DNA of 64,000 nucleotides from Treponema medium (GCF_017161265.1 NZ_CP031393.1:1426001-1490000); one strand, 5' to 3'. Counted from the stretch's first letter, positions 7,504-17,261 are shown. Translations and numbers: made by a program. The notes: generated by a model not told the origin, from the letters alone.

Positions 7504-8424
7504 TTATTCTTCCTCAATAAAAAGAGACTGCACCCATTGCCCCATTTTTTCTACCGCTAAGTGAGCTTCTTTTGCCTGTGCGTCCATCGCCTGAAAGAAA
7601 TGCCACATCTCAGGCCATATATCTAACTGTACCTGTCCGCCGGCCGCCTCAATCTTTTGTGCGAGCGCTTTTGCATCTGCCGACAGGATTTCCTTGCCGC
7701 CGCATTGAATAAAGACCGGAGGGAAACCGGCAAAGGAGCCATAAAGCGGAGATACCAGCGGGTTCTGGAAATTGTCAGCTGCTGTATAGCGTCCGGCAAC
7801 TGCCTGAAGCGACTCTTTCAGCAAAAATTTATCGGATTTTTGTAATGTATGTATTTCTTCGTTTGAGCATGAAACATCCAGCCATGGAGAAATAAGCACG
7901 AGTGCTGCCGGCTGCGGCAATTTTTTCTGTTTTAAGTAATGGACAAGCGCAACCGCTAAATTTGCTCCCGCCTCGTTCCCTGCAATAACGACCGATTCCG
8001 GAGGAAAATCGTATTTTTTTAGTATTCCTCGATAGGTAATAAAGATATCCTCCAAGCCGGCAGGAAAAGGATATTCCGGCGCACGGCGGTACTCCGGCAA
8101 AAACAATGTACACGCGCATTCGTGAGCAAACGAAGCACAAAAGTTCCGCGAAGCCTTACAGGAACCATTTACAAATGACCCGCCGTGGGCATAAAGGATA
8201 ACACGGTTTGCCGCCGCTACTTCCGGTTTTAATATCTCTAGCGGTACTGAACCGATAGTATCGCGTGTTATATCCGTATTGTTTGGTAGATACGGCGCAT
8301 AAAAAAAGGAGTCGTATTCTTCTCGAATGGTACTCAATGGTATTTTAGGAGAATAAAGAGCCTTTTTGAATGACTTTTGAATCTGACGTAATGAATTTGT
8401 CCCATCCATCGGGGTAGTATACAA
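7504..8424 (-). CDS. Alpha/beta-hydrolase-fold protein (HSL/carboxylesterase type) lacking the nucleophile Ser
   Basis: This 306-aa protein belongs to the hormone-sensitive-lipase-like alpha/beta hydrolases: oxyanion motif YAHGGSFVNG, strand and elbow VVIAGNEAGANLAVAL, LISPWLDVS, FIQCGGKEILSADA and the terminal histidine in WPEMWHFFQAMD. The nucleophile elbow is normally GDSAG; here it reads GNEAG, with a GAG glutamate codon where serine should be, so classical esterase chemistry is unlikely. The start is TTG (8422-8424) behind a GAGG site at proper spacing; ATG codons at 8409 are alternatives. It is the first gene of an operon with the U32 gene. Confidence 0.72.
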   Translation of the reverse strand: MYTTPMDGTNSLRQIQKSFKKALYSPKIPLSTIREEYDSFFYAPYLPNNTDITRDTIGSVPLEILKPEVAAANRVILYAHGGSFVNGSCKASRNFCASFAHECACTLFLPEYRRAPEYPFPAGLEDIFITYRGILKKYDFPPESVVIAGNEAGANLAVALVHYLKQKKLPQPAALVLISPWLDVSCSNEEIHTLQKSDKFLLKESLQAVAGRYTAADNFQNPLVSPLYGSFAGFPPVFIQCGGKEILSADAKALAQKIEAAGGQVQLDIWPEMWHFFQAMDAQAKEAHLAVEKMGQWVQSLFIEEE

Positions 8425-8480
8425 AATCTTCCTCGCTCATTCCAGCCCCCTTTTGCAAATATGCGGGGTATCTACTTCTT

Positions 8481-8752
8481 GTGCAAAATTTTGTTAAAAA
8501 TTTTGCACATTTAATCTGGAGAGAAGGACAAACGCATCGGATAGGATAGATAAGAATCGCAGAATAATGAGGCTGTGAGACCATTTGAGCCGCAGTCAGA
8601 ACTGCCAAGGATGGCAGAGGTGATAAACAGAAACCGGTTTTTGAAAAAACCGGCAGCCAAGGAATTGACACGGATGGCAATTCCTTGGCGTTATTCTGGT
8701 TGAACAGCCTCATTATTCTGCGGGATACTCAAAAAAGTGTCTGATGCGTTTG
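8481..8752. repeat. Type I dispersed element, copy A (with hairpin cassette)
   Basis: The element has an outer hairpin (8481-8508, 12-bp arms GTGCAAAATTTT) and then imperfect terminal inverted repeats related to AAACGCATCAGAC (8529-8540 and 8740-8752). A perfect 19-bp inner inverted repeat (8558-8576 / 8704-8722) encloses the H3-H2-H1 cassette. It fills most of the 454-bp gap before oppA; nothing coding is seen. Confidence 0.75.
8601..8689 (+). repeat. H3-H2-H1 hairpin cassette 1
   Basis: H3 is 8601-8618 (6-nt arms, loop AAGGAT). H2 follows around the CCGG-containing stem at 8632-8655. H1 is 8656-8689 (14-nt arms with one mismatch, loop ACGGAT). Strand is given as the one on which the loops read ANGGAY. 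Confidence 0.8.
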
Positions 8753-8808
8753 TCTTGGCAGAAAATGCAAAAATATACGGTTTTTCCTGATTTACTGTAT
8801 AAATATAC

Positions 8809-8836
8809 TTGATATAATGACAAGATTATGTATAAT
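8809..8836 (+). promoter_or_regulatory. oppA promoter
   Basis: TTGATA (8809-8814), a 16-bp spacer and a perfect TATAAT (8831-8836) lie 43 bp before the oppA start. Confidence 0.65.
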
Positions 8837-8878
8837 TAAATAATATCACTCACTATAACTTAAAAGGAGAAGTAGAGT

Positions 8879-10480
8879 ATGAAGCGTAAAATGGTATGCT
8901 TATTAACTGCTTTGGTAAGCGTCGCGCTGATTTTAGCAAGCTGCGGCGGGCAGAGCGGTGAAAAAACTTCAGCAGCCGGTAATGCCAATGCGGAATTTAT
9001 TATCGGTAACGGCGCTGAACCGCAGAGCTTGGATCCTGCAAAAATTCAGGGTGTGCCCGAACACCGCATCAATATGGCGTTGTTTGAAGGCTTGGTAACG
9101 TATGATCCCAAAACCGGTAATCCGATACCGGGTGTTGCAGAATCGTGGGATATCAGTGAGGATGGCATGACCTATACCTTCCACCTACGTAATGCAGAAT
9201 GGAGTGACGGTACGCCGATTACCGCACAGACCTTTGTCGATTCATGGTTGCGTACACTTGCGCCCGAAACGGGTTCGCAGTATGCCTTTATGATTAGTTT
9301 AATCGTAAAGGGAGCGGAAGATTACAACACCGGTAAGGCGGATGCTTCTGCTGTTGCAATTAAAGCTGTGGATGATAAGACCTTTGAAGTACAACTGACC
9401 GGTCCGGCGCCTTATGCGGCCGATGTTATTGCACACTATGCTTTCAATGCAGTGCCGATGCATACAATTGAAAAATTTGGCGCCGACTGGATTAAACCCG
9501 GCAACTTTGTTGGAAACGGTCCCTTTGTGCTTGAATCATGGGTACCTCAGGAAAAAGTTACCGTTGTGCCGAACGAGAAATATTGGAATAAGGAAAATAT
9601 TCATCTTTCACGCATAACGTTCTTACCGATCGAAGACAGTAATACGTCTTTTGAAAAATATAAGGCCGGAGAGATAGATTGGGATACCGGTATTCCTGTT
9701 CCCCGTATCGATGAAGTTAAGCAGCTGCCCGACTATCAGGTAGCGCCCCAGCTTTCTACCTATTACTACATCTTTAACGTAAAACGCGGGCCGTTGCAGG
9801 ATGTTCGTGTACGTAAGGCATTAACAATGGCTTTAGACCGTGAGGAATTGGTGGAAAAGGTAACAAAAGCAGGTCAGCTTGCAACTCGTTCTATCGTTCC
9901 TCCGATGGCAGGTTATACACCCGGTGAAGGCGCAGGCTACGACCCTGAGCAAGCGAAAAAGCTTCTTGCAGAGGCTGGATATCCCGACGGAAAAGGGTTC
10001 CCGGTAATGACGGTTATTTACAATACGCTGGAAGGTCATAAACTCATTGCTGAATATGTACAGGCTTCGTGGAAGCGTAACCTCGGTATCGATATTAAGA
10101 TTCAGAATTATGAATGGAAAACATTCCTCGATATGCGTAATCAGCATGATTTTGATATTTCCCGTGCCGGATGGGTTGGCGACTATCAGGATCCCAACAC
10201 CTTCTTGGAACTGTTTATAACCGGCAGCGGCAACAATGACGGTGAATACAGCAATCCTAAGTTCGATGAATTGATCCGTAAAGCTGCTACTATGAAAGGT
10301 GGGGCGGAACGCTTCCAAGTGTTGCACGATGCAGAAACTGTGTTCTTAACCGAAGATCAGGGAATATTGCCGATGTATTCGTATGTCAGCCAGAACCTTA
10401 TCGACACGACCAAGTGGGAAGGCTGGTATACCAATCCGCAGAATATTAATCCGTATGTCGGTCTGAAGAAAGTAAAATAA
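8879..10480 (+). CDS. oppA: Oligopeptide ABC transporter, substrate-binding lipoprotein
   Basis: This 533-aa extracytoplasmic peptide-binding protein of SBP family 5 has lipobox LASC (Cys22). Family landmarks include GNGAEPQSLDPAKIQGVPE, LFEGLVTYDPKTG, VAESWDISEDGMTYTFHLR, DVRVRKALTMALDRE and WVGDYQDPNTFLELF. It captures short peptides outside the inner membrane and delivers them to OppBC. An AGGAGA ribosome site and a good promoter precede it. A terminator-like hairpin separates it from oppB, as expected for a binding protein made in excess over its permease. Confidence 0.93.
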   Translation: MKRKMVCLLTALVSVALILASCGGQSGEKTSAAGNANAEFIIGNGAEPQSLDPAKIQGVPEHRINMALFEGLVTYDPKTGNPIPGVAESWDISEDGMTYTFHLRNAEWSDGTPITAQTFVDSWLRTLAPETGSQYAFMISLIVKGAEDYNTGKADASAVAIKAVDDKTFEVQLTGPAPYAADVIAHYAFNAVPMHTIEKFGADWIKPGNFVGNGPFVLESWVPQEKVTVVPNEKYWNKENIHLSRITFLPIEDSNTSFEKYKAGEIDWDTGIPVPRIDEVKQLPDYQVAPQLSTYYYIFNVKRGPLQDVRVRKALTMALDREELVEKVTKAGQLATRSIVPPMAGYTPGEGAGYDPEQAKKLLAEAGYPDGKGFPVMTVIYNTLEGHKLIAEYVQASWKRNLGIDIKIQNYEWKTFLDMRNQHDFDISRAGWVGDYQDPNTFLELFITGSGNNDGEYSNPKFDELIRKAATMKGGAERFQVLHDAETVFLTEDQGILPMYSYVSQNLIDTTKWEGWYTNPQNINPYVGLKKVK

Positions 10481-10560
10481 TGAGGCGCTCTTAAAACCTG
10501 AGGTTGTAAGACGTCCCATGGCGTCGGTTGATTCCTGAACAGAATATTCCGGCGCCGCGG

Positions 10561-10618
10561 AAGCTCGGGGATGGCGAAAAAGTAACCACTTTTGAGACAT
10601 CTCCGAGCTTTCTTTAAA
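10561..10618 (+). terminator. Terminator or attenuator between oppA and oppB
   Basis: The 13-base arms AAGCTCGGGGATG (10561-10573) and CATCTCCGAGCTT (10598-10610) pair almost completely and are followed by TTCTTTAAATT. The loop is the dispersed ~40-bp repeat also found at 6024. It would reduce transcription into the permease genes. Confidence 0.55.
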
Positions 10619-10745
10619 TTAAAAAATTGAGTGGAGTATTGATATTATTCGCAAGGATACCGGTTTGTTATAATGAACGGAGAATCGGTGTTTCTTTTTT
10701 AATCCTGTCAATGCTTCCGTAAACACGTATGAATTTGGGGGAAGC

Positions 10746-11675
10746 ATGATTCGATTTATCATACGCCGGTTAATCAGTTTGATTCCGACGCTTTTTTTAA
10801 TTGTAACATTCAGCTTTTTTATCATGAAAGTTGCGCCCGGGGGACCTTTTTCCGCTGAACGGAATCCGCCGCCTGAGGTGCTTGCAAACATCAATAAGGT
10901 CTATCATTTGGATGAACCGATTCCGAAGCAGTATGTGCGGTATTTGGGGAATATGCTGCGGGGAGATCTCGGTCCGTCGTTCAGATATAAAGATTATACC
11001 GTCAATGACTTAATCGGCAATACAATGCCGAATTCGCTTATTCTCGGTATTACGGCTCTTTGCAGCGCTCTATTTTTCGGCTTGCTGGTGGGACTTGTTT
11101 CTGCGGTAAAGCGTAATTCTGTTGCCGATTATGCGGCGATGTCTATAGCTGTTATCGGTATTTCGGTGCCGCTGTTTGTTGTCGGTCCGCTTTTGATGCT
11201 CCTTTTTGCAGTAAAATTAAAATGGTTGCCGACTTCCGGCTGGATTACCGGCCGTCAAGGGTTAAAGACACTTATTATGCCGGCGCTTGCACTATCGCTG
11301 CCGTATTTTGCGTACATTGCCCGTCTTTCCCGTGCCAGTGTGTTGGAGGTGCTGCGTTCGGATTATATCCGCACAGCTTATGCAAAGGGGCTTTCGTATC
11401 CGGTAGTGCTCTTTAAGCATGCATTAAAGGGTGCAATGCTGCCGGTTATCAGCTATCTTGGGCCTGCCTTTGCAGGTATTATTACCGGCTCTGTTGTTAT
11501 CGAAAGAATATTTTTAGTTCCCGGGCTTGGTACCTTCTTTGTACAGTCTGCTCTTAATCGTGACTATACACTGATTATGGGAACGGTAGTTATGTATTCC
11601 ATCATTTTGATTTTGATGAATTTTGTTGTTGATATTCTCTATGCGGTTATCGATCCCCGCATTTCATATAAGTGA
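10746..11675 (+). CDS. oppB: Oligopeptide ABC transporter permease OppB
   Basis: This 309-aa inner-membrane permease has about six membrane segments. The first is at residues 9-29, followed by the typical periplasmic stretch KVAPGGPFSAERNPP. The cytoplasmic EAA loop (YIRTAYAKGLS, residues ~215-225) contacts the ATPases. Its neighbours OppC, OppD and OppF follow with 1-14 bp gaps or short overlaps. The start has a GGGGGA site; a TATAAT at 10669-10674 may give some independent transcription. Confidence 0.92.
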   Translation: MIRFIIRRLISLIPTLFLIVTFSFFIMKVAPGGPFSAERNPPPEVLANINKVYHLDEPIPKQYVRYLGNMLRGDLGPSFRYKDYTVNDLIGNTMPNSLILGITALCSALFFGLLVGLVSAVKRNSVADYAAMSIAVIGISVPLFVVGPLLMLLFAVKLKWLPTSGWITGRQGLKTLIMPALALSLPYFAYIARLSRASVLEVLRSDYIRTAYAKGLSYPVVLFKHALKGAMLPVISYLGPAFAGIITGSVVIERIFLVPGLGTFFVQSALNRDYTLIMGTVVMYSIILILMNFVVDILYAVIDPRISYK

Positions 11676-11683
11676 GGCTTAAG

Positions 11684-12784
11684 ATGGACGTTAAACAAAC
11701 GGACGGCACAAACCAAACTCAGGAAGGCACACCGGTTAAAACGAAGGGTGATCTTCCGGTTAATGAATTCAACCAATCGATGAAGCCGATATCTCTCTGG
11801 GATGATGCATGGCGACGGCTGAAAAAAAACAAAATGGCGCTTATGGGGCTGTTCATTGTGAGCTTTTATGCAGCGCTTTCTCTTCTAGCACCAATTCTGC
11901 CGATTTATTCTTATTCCGAGCAGACGATTATCCACCAAAACCTGCCTCCTTCTCTTAGTAAGGCAGGGGATATGATGGTGCGTGTCCTCCGTGCGGATAT
12001 GATGCGTACGGCAAAAAAAGAAGGTTGCGCGGAACTTTCTCAAAAGCAAAAGGAAGAGCTCGCTGCGTTACAGCGGGAAGTAACGAACAATCCGGTGCAT
12101 AACCGCCGCTATCTTTTAGGTACGGATGCGCTCGGTCGGGATATGTTTGCCCGTGTCGTATATGGCGGCCGTATCTCGATTATGATCGGATTGATCGGTA
12201 CGATTACCTCGCTTTTTATCGGCGTACTGGTCGGCGCGGTGAGCGGTTATTTCGGCGGCTGGCTCGATAACGTATTGATGCGCTTTGTCGATATTATGTA
12301 CGGTTTGCCGTATATGCTCGTCGTTATCATTATGATGGCGATCTTGGGGCAAAATATCGTCATCCTATTTGTCGCGATTGCGCTTGTTTCGTGGCTGACT
12401 ATTGCGCGCGTTGTACGCGGACAGGTTATCAGCTTAAAGAATGCTGAGTTTGTCGAAGCAGCTCGTTCGATGGGCGCTTCTACGCCGCGCATTATCTTCC
12501 GTCACATACTGCCGAACACGCTCGGTATTATCATTATTTACTCAACGCTTTCCATCCCGGGCTTTATTATGAACGAGAGTTTTCTTTCATTCTTGGGACT
12601 TGGTGTTTCAGCTCCGCGCGCTTCATGGGGGTCGCTTGTGTCCGATGGTGTAAACGTAATGACGATCTATCCGTGGCAGCTGTTGGTTCCGGCAATCGCA
12701 ATGACGGTTTTCTTATTTGCAATGAACTTTCTCGGCGACGGCCTCCGCGATGCCTTCGATCCTCAGAGTAAAAACAGGGTGTAA
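11684..12784 (+). CDS. oppC: Oligopeptide ABC transporter permease OppC
   Basis: This second permease (366 aa from this ATG) has a long cytoplasmic N-terminus ending in LWDDAWRRLKKNKMALMG, a first membrane helix, then a ~75-residue periplasmic loop leading to RRYLLGTDALGRDMFARVVYG, a diagnostic OppC/DppC motif. The EAA loop is FVEAARSMGASTPRIIFRHILPN. I prefer ATG 11684 because GTGAGG sits 6 bases upstream. A GTG at 11672, overlapping the oppB stop, is the alternative and would add four residues. Confidence 0.9.
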   Translation: MDVKQTDGTNQTQEGTPVKTKGDLPVNEFNQSMKPISLWDDAWRRLKKNKMALMGLFIVSFYAALSLLAPILPIYSYSEQTIIHQNLPPSLSKAGDMMVRVLRADMMRTAKKEGCAELSQKQKEELAALQREVTNNPVHNRRYLLGTDALGRDMFARVVYGGRISIMIGLIGTITSLFIGVLVGAVSGYFGGWLDNVLMRFVDIMYGLPYMLVVIIMMAILGQNIVILFVAIALVSWLTIARVVRGQVISLKNAEFVEAARSMGASTPRIIFRHILPNTLGIIIIYSTLSIPGFIMNESFLSFLGLGVSAPRASWGSLVSDGVNVMTIYPWQLLVPAIAMTVFLFAMNFLGDGLRDAFDPQSKNRV

Positions 12785-13893
12785 TGATGAATAATCAAAA
12801 ATCAGACGAGAAAATATTACAGGTTAAAAATTTACAAACATGGTTCTGGACTGATGCCGGCATCGTAAAGGCTGTTGACGGTGTTTCTTTCGATTTGCAT
12901 AAACGCGAAATGCTCGCCATAGTCGGTGAATCCGGTTCAGGAAAGAGCGTAACCAACTTAGCAGTTATGAACCTCATTCCGAATCCTCCGGGGAAAATTA
13001 TCGGCGGAGAGGTGTGGTTTGGCGGTAAAGACGTGCTCAAGATGGATAAGCAAGAGATTAGGCAGCTGCGGGGAAATAAAATCTCAATGATTTTCCAAGA
13101 TCCGATGACGAGCCTTAATCCCTTCTTAAAAATCTCGACGCAGATGATAGAAACAATTCGGCTGCATCAGGGCTTATCGAAAAAAGATGCACGTGATCGG
13201 GCGATTGAAATGCTCAAGCTTGTCGGCATCCCCGCAGCGGAAAAGCGGGTTGACTGCTATCCTCACCAGTTCTCAGGCGGTATGCGGCAGCGCGTTATGA
13301 TTGCGATGGGATTAAGCTGCGACCCCGAAGTGCTGATTGCCGACGAGCCGACCAGCGCGTTGGACGTTACCATTCAAGCACAGATTTTGGACTTAATCGG
13401 GGACTTGAGCGCCCGGCTCGGCACTGCCGTTATCTTGATTACCCACTCGCTCGGATTGGTGGCCGGTATGTGCGACCGCGTGTGCGTTATGTATGCGGGG
13501 CGTATTGTAGAGCAGGGTGGGGTGGATGAACTGTTTGCAAATCCTGCACACCCCTACACGCGCGGGTTGATTAAATCGGTGCCGCGGATGGACAAGAAAA
13601 ATGCAGGACGCCTGTTCTCTATCAGCGGGCAGCCGCCGAATGTTATCGACTTGCCGCCGTGCTGTCCGTTCTATCCGCGCTGTAGTGAAGCGATGCCGCA
13701 GTGTAAGACGGAGTATCCCGCTTCATACAGTCTTTCGCCCAGTCACCGCACGAGTTGTTGGCTCTATCAGTCGGGCAACGCTGCGAAGGAATCGGCCGCC
13801 GTATTCCAAGATTCAACGCAAGGCGGAGAGGCTGTTCCAGCTGCTTCCGTATCGAACAATGCGGCAGCTGAATCTGCGGAAAATAACGAATAG
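12784..13893 (+). CDS. oppD: Oligopeptide ABC transporter ATP-binding protein OppD
   Basis: This 369-aa ATPase has Walker [11 protein letters not shown]-loop [10 protein letters not shown], signature FSGGMRQRV, Walker [13 protein letters not shown] and a switch histidine in LITHSLG. The C-terminal oligopeptide/dipeptide extension carries the cysteine motif [14 protein letters not shown], a known iron-sulfur-binding feature of this subfamily. The start overlaps the last base of the oppC stop. The last ~35 residues are Ala/Glu-rich and not conserved in the family. Confidence 0.92.
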   Translation: MMNNQKSDEKILQVKNLQTWFWTDAGIVKAVDGVSFDLHKREMLAIVGESGSGKSVTNLAVMNLIPNPPGKIIGGEVWFGGKDVLKMDKQEIRQLRGNKISMIFQDPMTSLNPFLKISTQMIETIRLHQGLSKKDARDRAIEMLKLVGIPAAEKRVDCYPHQFSGGMRQRVMIAMGLSCDPEVLIADEPTSALDVTIQAQILDLIGDLSARLGTAVILITHSLGLVAGMCDRVCVMYAGRIVEQGGVDELFANPAHPYTRGLIKSVPRMDKKNAGRLFSISGQPPNVIDLPPCCPFYPRCSEAMPQCKTEYPASYSLSPSHRTSCWLYQSGNAAKESAAVFQDSTQGGEAVPAASVSNNAAAESAENNE

Positions 13894-13907
13894 GAGGACG
13901 CTTTTTT

Positions 13908-14918
13908 ATGGAAGAAAAATATAACGAATCGGAAGCATTATTGACCGTCAAGGATTTAAAGATGCATTTTCCGTTTGCGGAAGGCGGCCTCTTTTCTCGT
14001 AAGAAAGGTGCGATCCGTGCGGTAGATGGCATCAGTTTTTCGGTCAAAAAGGGTGAAACGCTCGGTCTTGTCGGGGAGTCCGGTTGCGGAAAATCAACTG
14101 CAGCTCGTGCTATTGCACAGCTGTATACACCGACATCGGGTTCCGTCCTGTTTAAGGGGATGGAGCTTGCCGGTTGTTCACACCACACGCTGATGCAGGC
14201 GCGAAAAGATATGCAGATGGTATTCCAAGATCCGTATGCATCGCTGAATCCGCGCATGACGGCAGGAAATATTATCGCGGAACCGATGCGGATTTTAACG
14301 AAGCGCGGCATCCTTTCGTATACCCAAAAAGAAATTGATGACCGTGTCGAGGTGTTAATGGAAAAGGTTGGACTTTCCCGCTTTTTCCGCAACCGGTACC
14401 CGCATGAGTTTTCAGGCGGGCAGCGGCAGCGTATCGGTATTGCCCGTGCGCTTGCACTTCAGCCGGAGTTAATCCTTGCAGACGAGCCGGTCAGTGCGCT
14501 CGACGTGTCTATCCAAGCGCAGATTCTTAACCTCTTTAAGGATTTGCAGGATGAATTCGGGCTTACCTACGTGTTTATTGCGCACGACCTTGCCGTTATT
14601 CAGTATATTTCCACGCGGGTTGCGGTTATGTACCTTGGCGTTATCGTAGAAATTGCGAATGCCGAAGAGCTCTACTCAAAGCCGCTGCACCCCTACACGG
14701 AAGCGCTGCTGTCTGCTGCTCCTATCCCGGATCCGGAAATTGAGCGCAAGCGCAAGCGGATTATCTTGTCGGGAGATGTGCCTTCTCCTGCGGAAAAGCG
14801 CACGGGTTGTTATTTTTATGATCGCTGCCCCAAGCGTATGGAGCACTGCAAAAACACTATTCCACAGCTGAAAGACAAAGGTAACGGACACCAAGTTGCG
14901 TGTTTCCTCTGCGAATAA
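13908..14918 (+). CDS. oppF: Oligopeptide ABC transporter ATP-binding protein OppF
   Basis: This 336-aa second ATPase has Walker A GESGCGKST, FQDPYASLNPRM, signature FSGGQRQRIG, Walker B LILADEPVSALD and a switch histidine in FIAHDLAV. The C-terminal extension has CYFYDRCPKRMEHC, again the four-cysteine motif of peptide-transporter ATPases. It begins 14 bp after oppD behind AGGAGG and closes the operon; a type I repeat with strong hairpins follows. Confidence 0.92.
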   Translation: MEEKYNESEALLTVKDLKMHFPFAEGGLFSRKKGAIRAVDGISFSVKKGETLGLVGESGCGKSTAARAIAQLYTPTSGSVLFKGMELAGCSHHTLMQARKDMQMVFQDPYASLNPRMTAGNIIAEPMRILTKRGILSYTQKEIDDRVEVLMEKVGLSRFFRNRYPHEFSGGQRQRIGIARALALQPELILADEPVSALDVSIQAQILNLFKDLQDEFGLTYVFIAHDLAVIQYISTRVAVMYLGVIVEIANAEELYSKPLHPYTEALLSAAPIPDPEIERKRKRIILSGDVPSPAEKRTGCYFYDRCPKRMEHCKNTIPQLKDKGNGHQVACFLCE

Positions 14919-14999
14919 GCTGTCGCCGTTTTCGGCAAACAACTGAAAATTGCAATGCTGTAAGGACTAAGGCGGTAAACCTTTAAGTGTTTTCTATCT

Positions 15000-15140
15000 G
15001 TGCGAAATTTTGAAAAAATTTCGCACACTTTTTTCAGGACTAGCAGAGCAAACGCATCAGACGGAATCAACATACCCCGACGCAAGCGTCGGGGTATGTT
15101 GATTTTGCGGGGAATTCAAAAAAATGTCTGATGCGTTTGC
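15000..15140. repeat. Type I dispersed element, copy B (no cassette)
   Basis: Hairpin 15000-15026 (12-bp arms GTGCGAAATTTT) is followed by perfect 15-bp terminal inverted repeats GCAAACGCATCAGAC (15048-15062 and 15126-15140). Inside is a 19-bp-stem hairpin (15065-15114) centred on CCCCGACGC-AA-GCGTCGGGG instead of a cassette. That core recurs at 57901. It probably also ends opp transcription. Confidence 0.8.
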
Positions 15141-15146
15141 TTGATT

Positions 15147-16967
15147 TCACTCTTCCGTTGGTGCTTTGATGGGGGTATATACATAAAAGCCTTTTTTTGA
15201 GCGCAGCCGGAAAAGCTCATACAGTACTTGCAGGTCGGCGGTTTTGTAGAACCGTACATTGTCGGCAAGCAACGTTTTTAAGATTTCGTCGGTTACAGGC
15301 GGCTCTTTGTATAAAACTTTTAACGAATATGTTTCCTTTATACCTGCTTTGGTCGCAGCATAATTGACGGCATCGGTAAAACCGCCCAATTCATCAGCGA
15401 GCTGTAGCTCCTTTGCCTGCGTACCGGAATAGATTTTCCCTTGAGCCAATTCTTCGACCGTCGCACGCGGCAGGTTTCTGCCCTGCGCTACCGTATCTAA
15501 AAAGATTGAGTATGTATGCATAACTTCCAATTCCGATTGTGTTTTTTCTGCGTCGGTCGGATTGCGGAAAATTGAGTAGGGCATGCGGCCGGAAACACTT
15601 ACTCCATCTACATGGATTCCGAAGTATTCTTGTACAGCCTTTTGAATAGATGGTGAAACGGCAAAGACACCGATTGAACCGGTAATGGTATAGGGTGAAC
15701 AAAAAATATAATCGGCGGAAGACGCAATCCAATATGCACCCGAGGCTGCTATATCGCCCATCGACACAACAACAGGTTTGCCGATTTTTTTTGAGAGCCG
15801 TTCCAAACTTCTCCGTATATCCTCAGAGGCGTTCACCTCTCCGCCGCCTGAATCAATCCGCAATACTACTGCTTTAATTGAATCGTCATCAGCTGCTTCG
15901 TCGAATAAGTCTACGAGGGTTGGACTGTCCGCATTATCGGATGTATTATCGGAAGTTCCTGTAATGGAGCCGGTTAAATAAATAACGCCGATTTGATTAT
16001 CCGTTTCTTTCTTTTTAAAAGACTTATTATAGCTATAGTAATTGATATAGTCCCGTGAAGAAAGGTTGTATGTTTCCTCATCCAGTACACCGAGTTCAAC
16101 ACCGCATTCTTCATACGTACCGATATCGGTGATCAGATTTGCATCAAGTGCCGCTTGAGCGCTGTTGCCGTTTACTTTCCGCAGTGCATCATTGTAGTTC
16201 ACCGTATAGGTTTCAAAGCGGTTCGCATCATCGGCTCTATTTGCGGCTATATCCTGTAAGTACATGTGCCATAAGTCTTTCAGTACGGATAGATTATTGT
16301 TACGCACGCCGGCAGACATCTCGGTACGTGAATAAGTTTCCGCCATCGACTTGAAAGCCCCCGCATGAGCAACATTCCATTGAACCCCGAGTTTATGTTC
16401 CATTTCGCCGTAGAAAAGCGATTCGGTGTAAAATCCCGATAAGTCCACTTCGCCCATCGGGTCAAGGTAGATATGGTCGGCAAAAGAGGCGATGTAATAG
16501 CGTCCTAATCCATAATTTGTTGAAAATGCGTAGAGCGGTTTGTTGGCGTCTTTGTATTCAAGCAGCGCAGTCTTTAATTCGGTAAAATGCCCTGTGGAAA
16601 TACCGTAGAGTCCGCTAAGGTCGAACAAAACCGCCGTGATACGCCGGTCGTGCGCTGCATGCCGTAACGCATCGGTAATATCCGATAAAAGAATTGCATC
16701 GGAGGCTGTGTCCGACAGTAGATAATTCCGCCAGATAAATTCATCGGGTTTTTCGGTAAGGCGTCCGGCAGGATTAATCAATAAAAGAGAATCGGCATAA
16801 ACTGTAATACGGGTATTCTTTTGCTTTCCGGTGTTGTCATTGTATTTATAAAGACCTGCAATAAATAAAAAGAGCAAAATGAAAAATATAAGATTGATAA
16901 TAATTAAGCGGATAAGATTCAAGCCGCGAAAGAACGAATAAAAGAAGCCGCGTTTTTTATCTTTCAT
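15147..16967 (-). CDS. sppA: Signal peptide peptidase SppA, 67K type
   Basis: This 606-aa membrane-anchored serine protease digests signal peptides left in the membrane. It has the long two-domain form. The N-terminal anchor is at residues ~14-36. The first domain carries the catalytic lysine in GAFKSMAETYSR; the second carries the nucleophile serine in DIAASGAYWIASSADYIF followed by TITGSIGV. The start is chosen at ATG 16965-16967 because GGAGG lies 8 bases upstream; an in-frame ATG at 17000 lacks such a site. tRNA-Leu lies upstream on the same strand and may share its promoter. Confidence 0.9.
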   Translation of the reverse strand: MKDKKRGFFYSFFRGLNLIRLIIINLIFFILLFLFIAGLYKYNDNTGKQKNTRITVYADSLLLINPAGRLTEKPDEFIWRNYLLSDTASDAILLSDITDALRHAAHDRRITAVLFDLSGLYGISTGHFTELKTALLEYKDANKPLYAFSTNYGLGRYYIASFADHIYLDPMGEVDLSGFYTESLFYGEMEHKLGVQWNVAHAGAFKSMAETYSRTEMSAGVRNNNLSVLKDLWHMYLQDIAANRADDANRFETYTVNYNDALRKVNGNSAQAALDANLITDIGTYEECGVELGVLDEETYNLSSRDYINYYSYNKSFKKKETDNQIGVIYLTGSITGTSDNTSDNADSPTLVDLFDEAADDDSIKAVVLRIDSGGGEVNASEDIRRSLERLSKKIGKPVVVSMGDIAASGAYWIASSADYIFCSPYTITGSIGVFAVSPSIQKAVQEYFGIHVDGVSVSGRMPYSIFRNPTDAEKTQSELEVMHTYSIFLDTVAQGRNLPRATVEELAQGKIYSGTQAKELQLADELGGFTDAVNYAATKAGIKETYSLKVLYKEPPVTDEILKTLLADNVRFYKTADLQVLYELFRLRSKKGFYVYTPIKAPTEE

Positions 16968-17126
16968 AGTGAATTCCTCCGATGCAGAGCGCTTTCGCAA
17001 AAGCGATTTGTTACAGTCATTACCGGTAGAAAAAATTTGTATGGTGTCATTTTGACTGAGAAGATGTATCGGTGAACGGTTATTCGGCGGTATCTATTAT
17101 ATACGTTCCATATCTAATAGAAGGAC

Positions 17127-17210
17127 TGCCCTGGGGGGGACTTGAACCCCCATGCCCGTGAAAGCACTAGTACCTGAAACTAGCGTGTCTACCAATTCCA
17201 CCACCGGGGC
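17127..17210 (-). tRNA. tRNA-Leu (CAG)
   Basis: An 84-nt class II tRNA reads on the minus strand: acceptor GCCCCGG...CCAGGGC with discriminator A, D-loop AATTGGTAGA, anticodon stem CTAGT/ACTAG around TTCAGGT (anticodon CAG), a long variable arm, and T-loop GTTCAAGTC. CCA is not encoded. Confidence 0.95.
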
Positions 17211-17233
17211 AAAAAGCGCATTGCAATGAACAT

Positions 17234-17261
17234 ATTATAGATAAAAAGAGGCTTTTGTCAA
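17234..17261 (-). promoter_or_regulatory. tRNA-Leu promoter
   Basis: Minus-strand TTGACA (17256-17261), a 16-bp spacer and TATAAT (17234-17239) place the start site a few bases before the mature tRNA end. It overlaps possible plus-strand signals for the divergent FliL-like gene. Confidence 0.75.
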
